A stretch of 64,000 nt of DNA, from assembly GCF_000340565.2 (NCBI RefSeq), contig NZ_CP007203.1, positions 5,050,807 to 5,114,806 of the forward strand. Direction: 5' to 3'. This DNA is from Nodularia spumigena CCY9414. Its GTDB lineage: Bacteria > Cyanobacteriota > Cyanobacteriia > Cyanobacteriales > Nostocaceae. The translations under genes were made by a program, and so were the position numbers. How positions within the stretch are numbered: the stretch's first letter is position 1; every line of letters begins with the position of its first letter. Shown one piece after another: positions 50,886-60,151 of the stretch. The notes under the pieces are model-generated. The model was not told the origin of the DNA. It was given only the letters and a program-made list of their open reading frames with translations, and did not search any database.

Positions 50886-51347
50886 AGTATGGATAAATAT
50901 TTCTAATCAGTTCCCAACCCTGTTCCCTGTTTCCTAAGATAAAAATTACCTGTGGAAAACTTATCAAACATCCTCTTAGATGGCGCAAACTCCTCCAGGC
51001 AGCTTTCATCCCTTGCCTAAAGCACGGGATACGGTGCTACGCACCTGTTCCTCAAGGGTTTTCAGCCTGCCTTCCTTCCTTATAAATATCCCTACGTTTT
51101 GAACGTTTCCGATTTCGGTTACACTTCTGATCAATTCGACTTCCTCAGCTAAATCTAACTACAACTTGGGAAGGTTACGTTTAGAGGGACTGAGATCAAT
51201 TGAGACCATCGAAGCCCAACTCTTAAAAATTACTATAAAATTACTATTCTATCTTTTGTATCTATTATACCATACAGTATTGAATAATAATTGTGATTTT
51301 TAGGAAAAGCTATACTAAATTTTATAATGTCAATTATAATACCTTAT
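50886..51347. other. Gene-poor spacer with a possible TnpB-element relic
   Basis: The segment 51020-51075 (TTGCCTAAAGCACGGGAT and nearby) resembles the right ends of IS200/IS605-type TnpB elements read in reverse. I see no coding frame. Confidence 0.4.
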
Positions 51348-51437
51348 GACTTACGCACAAATTACGGAATAACGAACCACACCAGACGCAGAGTACACAG
51401 AGGAATAAGGGTCTGAGAGGGTTTTTGCGTAACTCCT
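51348..51437. repeat. MITE-like repeat with GACTTACGCA ends, copy 2
   Basis: The 90-bp segment starts GACTTACGCACAAATTACGGAA and ends TTTTTGCGTAACTCCT. The ends and the following AACGAACCAC match the repeat at 18888-19125. It truncates a P450 gene. Confidence 0.7.
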
Positions 51438-51619
51438 GCTAGTGCTTGAGGATGGCTAAAATAGACAATATGCTTATCCCCGCGATTCCAGATAGTGAAG
51501 TTATCACCATAAACTTGGGCAAAATCTTCTACATATTTCACCGGCTGAGTGATAAATTTAACCATCCGCAAATAGCGTGGTAATTTGGGACCATCAGGTA
51601 AGTTGTAAGTTACTGTCAT
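51438..51619 (-). pseudogene. Cytochrome P450 N-terminal fragment
   Basis: The frame starts MTVTYNLPDGPKLPRYLRMV and contains GDNFTIWNRGDKHIVYFSHP, the N-terminus of cyanobacterial CYP110-type P450s. Homology stops at about residue 60 where the MITE begins. The heme-binding region and about 400 residues are missing. Confidence 0.75.
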
Positions 51620-51728
51620 AGGAGTTTGTTTGAAGTGACGGCTGCTGATGTTAATTTTTACGAGTTTTTCTGTGAATGAAGGCTACACAAAGCGGTATAT
51701 TTAACTAAGGCAGCCTGGTAAGTAAGCA

Positions 51729-51970
51729 TTGCCAAAAATCATCGTTATCCTCAACGCTAAGAAAGGAGTCGGTAAAACGACTATGGCAGTTAATTTAGCT
51801 GCACAATTTGGGCAAAAAAACAAGTTTAATCTCATTGATGCAGATATTCAAGTTTCTGCCAATTATTGGACGGGGCGGAATTATAACTAGAAGGTGTCGT
51901 CATTACTCAATGGCGAGGAAACAATGCACCGCAGGCGGAGTTAGTCTCATGCTGCGTGGCGGAGGAATTA
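51729..51970 (+). pseudogene. ParA/MinD-type ATPase remnant
   Basis: The frame LPKIIVILNAKKGVGKTTMAV contains a Walker A of deviant ParA type (Lys in place of the first Gly), then FNLIDADIQVSAN. After about 55 residues a stop appears, and C-terminal-like sequence (RNNAPQ, EELQRDWRK) continues in another frame to 51990. Both an internal deletion and frameshift are needed. It is followed directly by a coiled-coil gene. Confidence 0.7.
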
Positions 51971-51990
51971 CAGCGTGATTGGAGAAAATA

Positions 51991-52569
51991 ATGGTTAAGA
52001 AACATCTATCTGACTCACTACAAGAAGAAGCGCAAAAGTTGATACCACTGGAAAATCAATCGGTGATTGAAGTTAAAGCTGAGAAAGTTACCGAAGAAAA
52101 TACTTTAACTACAGATAAATTACCTACGCTGTCTCATAAACAGACTCCTCTCAAGGAAGCTATGTCTACTAATAATAATTTAGAAACCACTGTCCAAGAA
52201 TTAAAAGAAAATCTTGAAGAATCTCAAGATAAACAAAAAGCTTTTCAAAAGCAAATTGTCGATTTGCAATCAGTTTTGTATGAAAAGCAAGTATTAATAG
52301 AACGGCTGACAAAAGAACTACACGAAGCTAAACAAGACGCGTTACACCTTGCAGAAGCTAATTCTCAACTTATAGAAGAAAGTAAATCACGCATCCCAGT
52401 CAAAGAGAATAAGCCTGTAATTCCAGAGAAACCGAACACCTCGGCTATCCAAGTAAAAGAAAAATATAACCCAGTGGGTTATAAAAAATCACATCAAGTT
52501 CCCGAATATCTCCTAGAACGCCAAAAAGAAGGAGATAATTTTGCCGATAATACTTGGTTGTACGATTGA
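51991..52569 (+). CDS. Coiled-coil protein (192 aa), downstream of the ParA remnant
   Basis: ATG at 51991 is preceded by GGAGAAA at a suitable distance. Residues about 60-140 form a long heptad coiled coil (NNLETTVQELKENLEE, EKQVLIERLTKELHEA), and the C-terminus is conserved-looking (YKKSHQVPEYLLERQKE, DNTWLYD). I do not recognise a named family. Its place after parA suggests a partner in plasmid- or cargo-positioning of the ParA/ParB-like kind; this is inference. Confidence 0.7.
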   Translation: MVKKHLSDSLQEEAQKLIPLENQSVIEVKAEKVTEENTLTTDKLPTLSHKQTPLKEAMSTNNNLETTVQELKENLEESQDKQKAFQKQIVDLQSVLYEKQVLIERLTKELHEAKQDALHLAEANSQLIEESKSRIPVKENKPVIPEKPNTSAIQVKEKYNPVGYKKSHQVPEYLLERQKEGDNFADNTWLYD

Positions 52570-52635
52570 ATTCGTAATTCGTAATTCGTAATTCGTGATT
52601 CGTGATTAATTACGAAATTGATTAATTACGAAATG
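52570..52635. repeat. Heptanucleotide tandem repeat (ATTCGTA)
   Basis: About five ATTCGTA/ATTCGTG units are followed by an inverted ATTACGAAAT sequence. It lies between convergent genes and could also serve as a terminator hairpin. Confidence 0.8.
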
Positions 52636-53509
52636 CCAAAATGTGTTGGGCGGTGACTTCTGGCTGTTCTAAGTGTGGGACATGACCAGAGTCTTCAATC
52701 CAGATAAGTTTACTATGGGGAATTGCCTGTTGGAACTTTTTGCCATCAACTGTACCCAAAATTTTATCTGTATCACCCCATAAAATCAGTGTTGGTTGCA
52801 CAATTTCTGAAAGCTGCTTTGCTTTAAAAGCACTGTAACCACCACTTTTAGTAAAGGCTATTAATGCTTGTGTCCAATTGGGCATTTCTAGGTGTAATGC
52901 GCCACATAATTGAGCATCGATTGACGCGAGAAGCTGATTTTTGTACGCAGTCCGGGAAATGCGATCGCGTATCTTCGGATTACGTAAAAAGTTAGCTGCA
53001 AAAGCATCCAATGGGGGAAACATCAATTTACTTAACGGTGAACCCCCTTTTAAACCAGCGCTATCGATTAACACCAGTTTTTCTACTACTTCTGGGTAAG
53101 TAAAGGTGAAATCAATGGCCGCAGCACCCCCCATCGACGCACCCACCAAAATCACTGGTTGGTTAATCAGGGTTTTCCAGAAATGATACAGATGGGTTTT
53201 AATGGCTATGGGGCTAAATGGTAAACCCTCTATTCTGTCTGTAAACCCAAAGCCTAATAAATCCACAGCCCAAGTTTGATTATCCCTTGCGAGCAGTGGC
53301 AAAAGGCGACGAAATTCTAACACGGAACTGTCGAAGCCGTGAATTAATAAAATCGGCGTACCACCACTACCTTGTTGAACATAGGTAGTAGTAATTGGTT
53401 GGCTAATTAAAGGAGTTGCGATCGCTTGACTTTGAATATTTTCAGCCAAGGCGATGGAAGTAGATTCTGTCAGTTGCCCAACTGAGGTAGGTAAAAAACT
53501 AGGAAACAT
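52622..53509 (-). CDS. Alpha/beta hydrolase
   Basis: LLIHGFDSSVLEFRRLL provides the oxyanion segment, VGASMGGAAAIDF the nucleophile elbow (Ser), TLILWGDTDKILG the acid and IEDSGHVPHLEQP the catalytic His. The start MFPSFLPTSVG (53509) is preferred because an upstream start extends into A+T-rich leader. The substrate is unknown; lipases, epoxide hydrolases and haloperoxidase-like enzymes share this fold. Confidence 0.85.
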   Translation of the reverse strand: MFPSFLPTSVGQLTESTSIALAENIQSQAIATPLISQPITTTYVQQGSGGTPILLIHGFDSSVLEFRRLLPLLARDNQTWAVDLLGFGFTDRIEGLPFSPIAIKTHLYHFWKTLINQPVILVGASMGGAAAIDFTFTYPEVVEKLVLIDSAGLKGGSPLSKLMFPPLDAFAANFLRNPKIRDRISRTAYKNQLLASIDAQLCGALHLEMPNWTQALIAFTKSGGYSAFKAKQLSEIVQPTLILWGDTDKILGTVDGKKFQQAIPHSKLIWIEDSGHVPHLEQPEVTAQHILAFRN

Positions 53510-53569
53510 ATATTTTAGTTTACCGTTTAAGAGTACTCCAGTTACTGCCAAATTGTGGGTATATCAAAT

Positions 53570-54265
53570 ATGTTTATGTCCCTGACTCGATTGTTAAATT
53601 ATTCTCTATGGCTAAAGTGGACTATCATCACTTTACTAGGCTTTCTTGTGAGTAGTATTACAGGCTTAATGGGGGGATTTTTGGGCTTTAAAATCCTTGC
53701 CTATCCACTATCTTGGGTGATTAGAGGGTGTGAAGGACAAGGTGCAATTGGATGTATAATTCTTGGCGCAGCATTAGGCGCAGCGATAGGCTTAGGGCTA
53801 GCGGTTGGTATCGCCCAATGGTTTATCCTCCGCAGCATTGTATCGCGTTCCCAATGGTGGATTCTCGCATCGGTTTTAGGATGGTGCGGTATCTTCTTCA
53901 CCTTGATTGTCATGCTATACACAGCAATACCTGTACCTGGTTCGCCGGAATTTGGGCAGCCTATCATAGCACAATTGCCCTTAGCTGGGAGAGCGATTGC
54001 ACAAGTTACATTAGCGGGTGCGCTGATGGGATTATTTCAGTGGTTGATTCTACGTTCGTCTGTGCGGCAATCATGGTGCTGGATTCCGGCTCATGCTTTA
54101 ATTATGCTGTTGGCAGCATTGGGGGTATTGATTCTGGGGTATAACATCGGTGGTTTACCCGGTATGGGCATATTTATCATGATTTTTTCGCCAATTTATG
54201 CCGTGTTGAGTGGTAGCCTCTTAGACTGGCTGGTAAAGCATAGCAGAAATCCAGTCACCACCTAA
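53570..54265 (+). CDS. Conserved cyanobacterial membrane protein
   Basis: The sequence has six or so membrane helices and internal repetition: GLGLAVGIAQWFILRSIVSRSQWW and AGALMGLFQWLILRSSVRQSWCW are two copies of one helix-turn-helix unit. I take MFMSLTRLLN (53570) as the start. The function is unknown. It is transcribed divergently from the hydrolase gene. Confidence 0.75.
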   Translation: MFMSLTRLLNYSLWLKWTIITLLGFLVSSITGLMGGFLGFKILAYPLSWVIRGCEGQGAIGCIILGAALGAAIGLGLAVGIAQWFILRSIVSRSQWWILASVLGWCGIFFTLIVMLYTAIPVPGSPEFGQPIIAQLPLAGRAIAQVTLAGALMGLFQWLILRSSVRQSWCWIPAHALIMLLAALGVLILGYNIGGLPGMGIFIMIFSPIYAVLSGSLLDWLVKHSRNPVTT

Positions 54266-54370
54266 CCCGTCACTGCTCTAAAAACAGAAAAATATCTCAA
54301 ATGTCAAAATTGGTACGAAAGCCTCGTACAATTGATATCACTTCATTTTTTCAACTCAGGAGCTAATGCC

Positions 54371-54679
54371 ATGCCAATGGCGGTTGGCGTAATTGAAACC
54401 TTGGGCTTTCCTGCTGTACTAGCAGCAGCCGATGCAATGGTTAAATCTGCCGCAGTCACAATTGTGTATTATGGTCAAGCTGAAAGCGCTCGGATGTTAG
54501 TCGCTGTTCGGGGACGCGTTTCGGAAGTTAACAGGGCGGTAGAAGCAGGAATATTCGCCGGAGAACAAACGTTTGGTGGTCAAGTAATTACCCACTACAT
54601 TGTTCCTAACCCTCCAGAAAACGTGGAAACCATTTTACCAATCCACTTCACCGAAACATCTGAACCTTTTCGTATGTAA
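54371..54679 (+). CDS. ccmK3: Carboxysome shell protein CcmK3-like (BMC hexamer)
   Basis: The 102-aa single-BMC protein has [20 protein letters not shown] and VPNPPENVETILPI. The pore loop reads YYGQAESARM, not the KxGSG/RxGS type of other CcmK proteins; this pore substitution is characteristic of CcmK3. AGGAG at 54358 precedes ATG 54371. CcmK3 does not form homohexamers in known species but mixes with CcmK4, whose gene follows. Confidence 0.9.
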   Translation: MPMAVGVIETLGFPAVLAAADAMVKSAAVTIVYYGQAESARMLVAVRGRVSEVNRAVEAGIFAGEQTFGGQVITHYIVPNPPENVETILPIHFTETSEPFRM

Positions 54680-54982
54680 TAGGCAAATTCGTGATCTCAT
54701 GTCTTGCACCATTGTCAATAACTCTAGGGTGAACACTACCAAAAGCATAAAAATCAAGGTTTGAGCGCACGGTAAACAGTATTCACCCGATAAAAATTGT
54801 CATCAAATCAGTGATGCAAGATTTCAGCCCCGAATAAGCACAGATGACAAACCCGCAACGTATGAAAAAAACACATTGAGCAAATTTTTACCCGGTCAGG
54901 GTTTTAAAATGTTTTTTGTGAAAATCATCAAACTTCCCCACGTTGCTTCCGACAATACATTTATTCATACAGGAGATTACTA

Positions 54983-55333
54983 ATGTCACTACAGGCCGTT
55001 GGCGCACTTGAAACGAAGGGTTTTCCGGCTGTACTAGCAGCAGCTGATGCGATGGTTAAAGCTGGTCGCGTCACCCTTGTTGGTTATATCAGAGTGGGTA
55101 GCGCTCGTTTTACAATCAATATTCGCGGAGACGTTTCTGAGGTCAAAACAGCTATGGCAGCTGGTATTGAAGCCGCAGAAAATGTTCATGGTGGAACTCT
55201 AGAATCCTGGGTAATTATTCCTCGTCCCCATGAAAACGTGGAAGCGGTTCTACCAATTGGCTATACAGATGCAGTCCAACAGTATCGGGATTCTGTAGAA
55301 AACCCAATTGTACGCTCATCTAACAGGTTATAA
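54983..55333 (+). CDS. ccmK4: Carboxysome shell protein CcmK4-like (BMC hexamer)
   Basis: The 116-aa BMC protein has [23 protein letters not shown], the pore segment of CcmK4, and [22 protein letters not shown] lies eight bases upstream of the ATG. The 303-bp spacer after ccmK3 has no gene and may hold a second promoter. This satellite ccmK3-ccmK4 pair lies away from a main ccm operon, as in other cyanobacteria. Confidence 0.93.
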   Translation: MSLQAVGALETKGFPAVLAAADAMVKAGRVTLVGYIRVGSARFTINIRGDVSEVKTAMAAGIEAAENVHGGTLESWVIIPRPHENVEAVLPIGYTDAVQQYRDSVENPIVRSSNRL

Positions 55334-55468
55334 GCTAAAATTCATCAATTGTTAGTCAAGAGTTAAAAGTTGAGGTGTTAATGAATTATTGACAATTAAC
55401 CTTTGACTATTGACTTTTTTTTGACCAAACTATGATAAATCCATAACTTTAGTTTTCTATCCCAATAA

Positions 55469-55579
55469 CTAGTACAGTACGGCGTAAATAGGACAACCAT
55501 TTAAAATCAATCAAAAGCCTATAAAGTCAGACTTTTGACTTTTGACTTTTGACTTTTGACTTCCGCCTTGCGGTACTAG
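55469..55579. mobile_element. 111-bp MITE, copy 2
   Basis: I read the sequence as identical to 12460-12570, with CTAGTAC/GTACTAG ends. Here it lies in the non-coding spacer after ccmK4. The rest of 55334-56173 contains TATCTGTG-type tandem units (about 55750-55785) but no gene that I can support. Confidence 0.85.
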
Positions 55580-56185
55580 GTGATCAAAAAAAGCTTTTAG
55601 TCCCCTCCTCCCTGGCAAAGAGAAGTGGCTAGGAGAGTTTTCATCTGGGCAAACTTCTCCGACAAAGATGAAGCTAAGGTGGGAGAGACTAAGGGTGGGA
55701 TGTTATTTGTTTTCTAAATAGATATAGCGTTTCCTAGTTTGCTGGGGTAGGGATTTATCTGTGTTTATCTGTGTTTATCTGTGGTCAATTAATTCTTGGT
55801 GTACCTGATTGAGGTGGGTATCGCTATATACTTAAATATGAAACTTTAACTTAGGTTAGGTTGACATGGAAAAAGATTTTTTTACCTGAGATTAGCCGTA
55901 GGACTAATTGCAACACAACCTCATCATCTCCCCTATTTCTTCCCGTTTAGTTCCTAATCTACTAAATATTATTTAACAAAGCACAGAAAGTGATGGCAGC
56001 AGCAACTCATCTTAGATACATCTAGGTCAAATAAAAACTAAAATTTAGAAAAAATTCCCTGAATTTTGCATAAAGTTAGTAAATCCAGACGTAATAAGAA
56101 TAGACCAATGAAATGTCTTTATGAAAAAGACATACTCATGGGCAACTGCCAGATGATAAGTTAAGTATGACAAATGGGGGTTGTG

Positions 56186-57361
56186 ATGCCAACTTTAATA
56201 CAGGGTTTTGAGGAGCGCAATCTCGCTATGACTAAGGAGGCAGAAAAATTAGCTGATTATTGGGGTAAGCGTCTGGCGGCGGAGTGTCCAGAACAAAGCA
56301 TGGCCAACAGAAAAAGTATTATTCTTTGGCTTTTAGGAAGTGATTTAGAACGCTTCGACCAGAGCAAACCTCAAGAACTCAACATTGCTAAACAAGCGAT
56401 GGAATATCGCTGGAAAATTTTACGTCAACGCTACTTGGGTATCGGGCGAGAACGTGCCTACCGTCACCTGCTGACTCGTCTAGGAAATTTAGTCACATTA
56501 CGCAATAGTATACAGACTTGGGTTTCTCTGAGTCGCGATCGCCAGCGTAGTGTTATGGATGTTTTGCAAGAAGTTATACAAGAATTACTGCAAAACGATA
56601 AGTATATGCAGCAGCAAATGGCTTGTATTGCTGAATTTACCCCGGATAAACGACTGCGTGATACGCTATTATTTGCCAGTATAGAAGAGTATTCTATGCG
56701 TCCAGTGCGGAATCAACCCTTGCTCCTATATAGATTTGTCAACTACCTGCGACGGGTTCAGCGTGGGGGCTTAACCCAAGTGCCAAGCAGTGATTTAGTT
56801 AGGATAGTTTCCGAAGAAATCCTCTCAGAGGATAATGATCATCGGGTGAACTTGGCGGATAATCAGGCAGTTGCCGAATATCAAACAGCACAACAACTAG
56901 AAGAACAACAAGCACTGCGGCAGCTAGTACAACAGGAATTTGCTGATTATTTACAAGAAACCCTGGGAGAAGAAGCAGTAGAGTGGCTGCGATTGTATCT
57001 GCAAGGCAAATCCCAAGATGAAATCGCCAAAAAACTACATAAGCCAATCAAAGAAATTTACCGACTGCGAGAAAAAATTAGCTACCATGCGGTGCGCGTC
57101 TTTGCCCTCAAAGGTAAACCAGAACTCGTGGATAACTGGTTGGGAATTTCCCTAGCAGAAAATAATTTGGGACTAACTCAAAACCAATGGCAGCAGCTGT
57201 ATGAAAACTTAACTCCTTTGAGGCGACAAATCCTAGATTTGCGTAAAGCAGGCAATTCTATAGAAGCAATAGCTCAACAGTTAAAGCTCAAAACTCATCA
57301 GGTGATGGGCGAATGGACAAAAGTCTATCTTGCAGCCCAATCTCTAAGAATTCAGGAATGA
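56186..57361 (+). CDS. HetZ-family/HetZ-related regulatory protein
   Basis: The 391-aa protein has the helical HetZ-type organisation: YRWKILRQRYLGIGRERAYRHLLTRLGNLV, then WLRLYLQGKSQDEIAKKLHKPIKEIYRLREKISYHAV, a sigma-region-4-like helix-turn-helix repeated near the C-terminus (LRKAGNSIEAIAQQLKLKTHQV). HetZ controls early heterocyst differentiation as a DNA-binding protein. I cannot tell HetZ from its paralogues; the locus beside ccmK3-ccmK4 and the absence of patU genes favour a HetZ-related paralogue. Confidence 0.75.
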   Translation: MPTLIQGFEERNLAMTKEAEKLADYWGKRLAAECPEQSMANRKSIILWLLGSDLERFDQSKPQELNIAKQAMEYRWKILRQRYLGIGRERAYRHLLTRLGNLVTLRNSIQTWVSLSRDRQRSVMDVLQEVIQELLQNDKYMQQQMACIAEFTPDKRLRDTLLFASIEEYSMRPVRNQPLLLYRFVNYLRRVQRGGLTQVPSSDLVRIVSEEILSEDNDHRVNLADNQAVAEYQTAQQLEEQQALRQLVQQEFADYLQETLGEEAVEWLRLYLQGKSQDEIAKKLHKPIKEIYRLREKISYHAVRVFALKGKPELVDNWLGISLAENNLGLTQNQWQQLYENLTPLRRQILDLRKAGNSIEAIAQQLKLKTHQVMGEWTKVYLAAQSLRIQE

Positions 57362-57400
57362 GTTTCACAACTGGCGATGTTTGATTTCTGCCAGCGCTAG

Positions 57401-57865
57401 GGTCGAGGTGATTTTTTCGGCGAAATGGCTATTTTGGATGAATCCCCCCGTTCAACCGATGTGATTGCCCTTTCGCCAGTAAAGTTGTTGAGTATCTCTA
57501 GAGAGCGTTTTATTCAAATATTATTTAAAGACCCGCAGTTACATCACCGGATGTTGCAACTGATGGTGCGGCGATTGCGACAAATTAACCAGCCCTTACA
57601 AATTCGCTCTTATCGGCCTGCTGTCAAACTGGCTCATACCCTAATTAATTTGGGCGAAAGCTATGGACAAGAATCAAGCAAAGGTAAGGAAATTTTGAAT
57701 ATTCCTTTCAAAGATTTAGCCTAGGTGACAGAAATTGGTGTTGAAGAAACTACCAAAATCATGCAAAAACTCGATGAAAAAGGTTGGATCATGATTGACA
57801 GTGCCAACAATATTATTAATCTGATCAACTGGAAACAGTTGATTAACCTAGCTGGCAAGGTTTAA
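57401..57865 (+). pseudogene. Crp/Fnr-type regulator remnant
   Basis: The frame reads GRGDFFGEMAILDESPRSTDV (phosphate-binding cassette of a cNMP-binding domain), the dimerisation helix (LHHRMLQLMVRRLRQ), then DLA-stop-VTEIGVEETTKIMQKLDEKGW (winged helix), ending at 57865. A TAG at 57722 breaks the frame in the helix-turn-helix, and the first 60 residues or so are missing. It is therefore inactive. Confidence 0.85.
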
Positions 57866-58019
57866 GCTCGACTTTATGTGTTTACACCAATAATTCCCCC
57901 CTTCAGAGTTAGAACACCAACATATTTACGAAATTACCCTTTCTGCATCATGATAAATGTAATGGTTTGGACATGACATTTATGAAATGTGGGAAACTAC
58001 TTGTATTGGGTAAATCTCA

Positions 58020-58225
58020 GGCTAGTTAAATGTGTTCAGAAGTTGACCGTACTCATATTCGCTCAAATTGCTCCCCCTGTAGCAAATACTCAAGACGTTA
58101 TCCTTGTAGGATGTAGCGGTTCCTTCGGGTATACGGTCAAGATGCAGGGGGTAAATTCCTAGGAATCCCTATGACGCAAGAATCCTGTGGCTTTTGAGCA
58201 TGGGGAGTGTCAATCAGTCTTCAGT
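58020..58225 (+). other. Possible relic of an IS200/IS605 TnpB element right end
   Basis: The segment CAAGAATCCTGTGGCTTTTG followed by AGCATGGGGAGTGTCAATC resembles the terminal omega-RNA stem of cyanobacterial TnpB elements. No tnpB frame remains. The spacer then holds TTGACTA-type heptamers (58220-58310). Confidence 0.45.
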
Positions 58226-58328
58226 CTACAGTTGTTAACTATTGACCATTAACTATTGACTTACGACCATTGACTATTGACTATTGTCTATAAACTATTG
58301 ACTCAAAATTTATAACTCTTAATTACAG

Positions 58329-60113
58329 ATGACCGAAGCAACAGCACCTCGTATCGAGATTGGCATCCAGGAAACAGTACCGATGATTCATTACCTGGTG
58401 GCAATGCCTCAACCACAAACGCATCTGTTTGAGGTGACATTGCAGCTAATCAACCACTCATCAAAAATTCTTGACTTGAAAATGCCAGTATGGACACCAG
58501 GCTCATACTTAGTGCGAGAATACGCCAAAAATTTACAGTATTTTGCCGCTTTTGCAGGGGATAAGCCTTTGCCTTGGCGAAAAATCAGTAAAAACCATTG
58601 GCAGGTCAATACAAGCGGTGTTTCAGAATTAACTGTGCGTTACCGGATGTTTGCCAATGAGCTATCGGTACGGACGAATCATTTGGATAGTACCCACGGC
58701 TATTTCAACGGTGCGGCACTGTTTTTTAGACTCCCTGGTTGGGAAAGTCTACCAATTCAGATTACTGTCGTACCACCGCGCCCAGACTGGCGGGTAACTA
58801 CTTCTTTACCAGCAGTTGGTGGGCAAGCCTATACTTTCTTAGCTGACGATTTTGACACTCTTGTGGATAGCCCTGTGGAAATTGGTAACCACAAATCATA
58901 TTACTTTGAGGTTTTGGGAAAGCCCCATGAACTGGCTGTTTGGGGAGAGGGTAATTTACAATCACAGCAAGCAATTGCCGATATCCAAAAAGTTATCCAG
59001 GTGGAAGCGCAGATGTTTGGGGGTTTACCCTACGAACGATATATTTTTCTGCTGCATTTATTCGCCCAAGCTTATGGAGGGTTGGAGCATAAAAACTGTT
59101 GTTCATTAATTTACCAGCGTTTTGGGTTTCGCTCTCAGGATAAATACGAGCGCTTTGTGCAATTGGTGGCACATGAATTTTTTCACTTGTGGAATGTCAA
59201 ACGCATTCGCCCCAAAGGTTTGGAAGTTTTTGATTATGAGCAGGAAAACTATACTTCTTCTTTGTGGTTCTGTGAGGGAACTACAAGTTACTACGATTTA
59301 CTGATTCCTCTGCGGGCTGGCATTTATGATGCTAAGTCCTATTTAAGTCATTTGAGTAAGGAAATTACCAGATTTCTGACTACGCCTGGGCGCAAGGTGC
59401 AACCACTGGCTGAGTCGAGTTTTGATGCTTGGATTAAACTTTATCGTCCAGATGCCAATAGCAATAATTGCCAAATGTCCTACTATTTGAAGGGGGAAAT
59501 GGTTTCTTTGTTGCTAGATTTGCTGATTAGAGCCAGACATGGTAATCAGCGATCGCTTGATGATGTGATGCGGCAAATGTGGTGGAAATTTGGACAGCCA
59601 GAAATTGGCTACACCCCCGAACAGTTGCAGGAAGTAATTGAATCGGTGGCGGGTGTGGATTTGGCTGATTTCTTTGAATCCTACATTAATAGCACTGACG
59701 AATTACCTTTTAATCATTACCTGGAACCTTTCGGTTTACATCTAGTAGCCGAACGAGAAGAAGAACCTTATTTAGGTATTAAGGCAAAAACTGAAAATGC
59801 ACGAGAAGTAATTAAATTTGTGGAAGTCGGCTCACCTGCACAAGTAGCGGGAATTGATGCAGGCGATGAGTTATTGGCCATTGAGGGTATCCGGTTAACA
59901 GCTCATCAACTGAGCGATCGCCTCAAAGATTACCAACCAAACGATACTATTGCAGTCACAGTTTTCCACCAAGATGAATTACGCACCTATTCTGTTACCC
60001 TTGGTACACCACATCCGACTAAGTTTCAGATTGTTCCAGTACATAATCCCGACCCCTCGCAAAAAGAGAATGGTGCAGGGTGGTTAGGCGTACCGATAGT
60101 TACTCTTCGTTAA
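58329..60113 (+). CDS. M61-family glycyl aminopeptidase-like metalloprotease with PDZ domain
   Basis: The zinc site HEFFHLWNVKRIRP (HExxH) is followed by the downstream glutamate region FCEGTTSYYDLL. A PDZ domain lies at about residues 480-560 (GSPAQVAGIDAGDELLAIEG). The N-terminal beta domain is of the M61 type (WTPGSYLVREYAKNL). Length of 594 aa is normal. The substrate is unknown. No signal peptide is evident, so it is probably cytoplasmic. Confidence 0.92.
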   Translation: MTEATAPRIEIGIQETVPMIHYLVAMPQPQTHLFEVTLQLINHSSKILDLKMPVWTPGSYLVREYAKNLQYFAAFAGDKPLPWRKISKNHWQVNTSGVSELTVRYRMFANELSVRTNHLDSTHGYFNGAALFFRLPGWESLPIQITVVPPRPDWRVTTSLPAVGGQAYTFLADDFDTLVDSPVEIGNHKSYYFEVLGKPHELAVWGEGNLQSQQAIADIQKVIQVEAQMFGGLPYERYIFLLHLFAQAYGGLEHKNCCSLIYQRFGFRSQDKYERFVQLVAHEFFHLWNVKRIRPKGLEVFDYEQENYTSSLWFCEGTTSYYDLLIPLRAGIYDAKSYLSHLSKEITRFLTTPGRKVQPLAESSFDAWIKLYRPDANSNNCQMSYYLKGEMVSLLLDLLIRARHGNQRSLDDVMRQMWWKFGQPEIGYTPEQLQEVIESVAGVDLADFFESYINSTDELPFNHYLEPFGLHLVAEREEEPYLGIKAKTENAREVIKFVEVGSPAQVAGIDAGDELLAIEGIRLTAHQLSDRLKDYQPNDTIAVTVFHQDELRTYSVTLGTPHPTKFQIVPVHNPDPSQKENGAGWLGVPIVTLR

Positions 60114-60124
60114 TAGGTGAACTA

Positions 60125-60151
60125 CCTACACTGCACCGCCATCAGTGTAGG
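60125..60151. terminator. Bidirectional terminator between convergent genes
   Basis: CCTACACTG at 60125-60133 and CAGTGTAGG at 60143-60151 form a perfect 9-bp stem with a 9-nt loop. It overlaps the last codons of the AAA-like gene and follows the M61 stop codon by 11 bp. Confidence 0.65.

Noticed and set aside
51947-51970. GCTGCGTGGCGGAGG, similar to the start of the DGR repeat
   Set aside because: Only about 12 bases match and no adenine-specific pattern follows; it lies in the ParA remnant.
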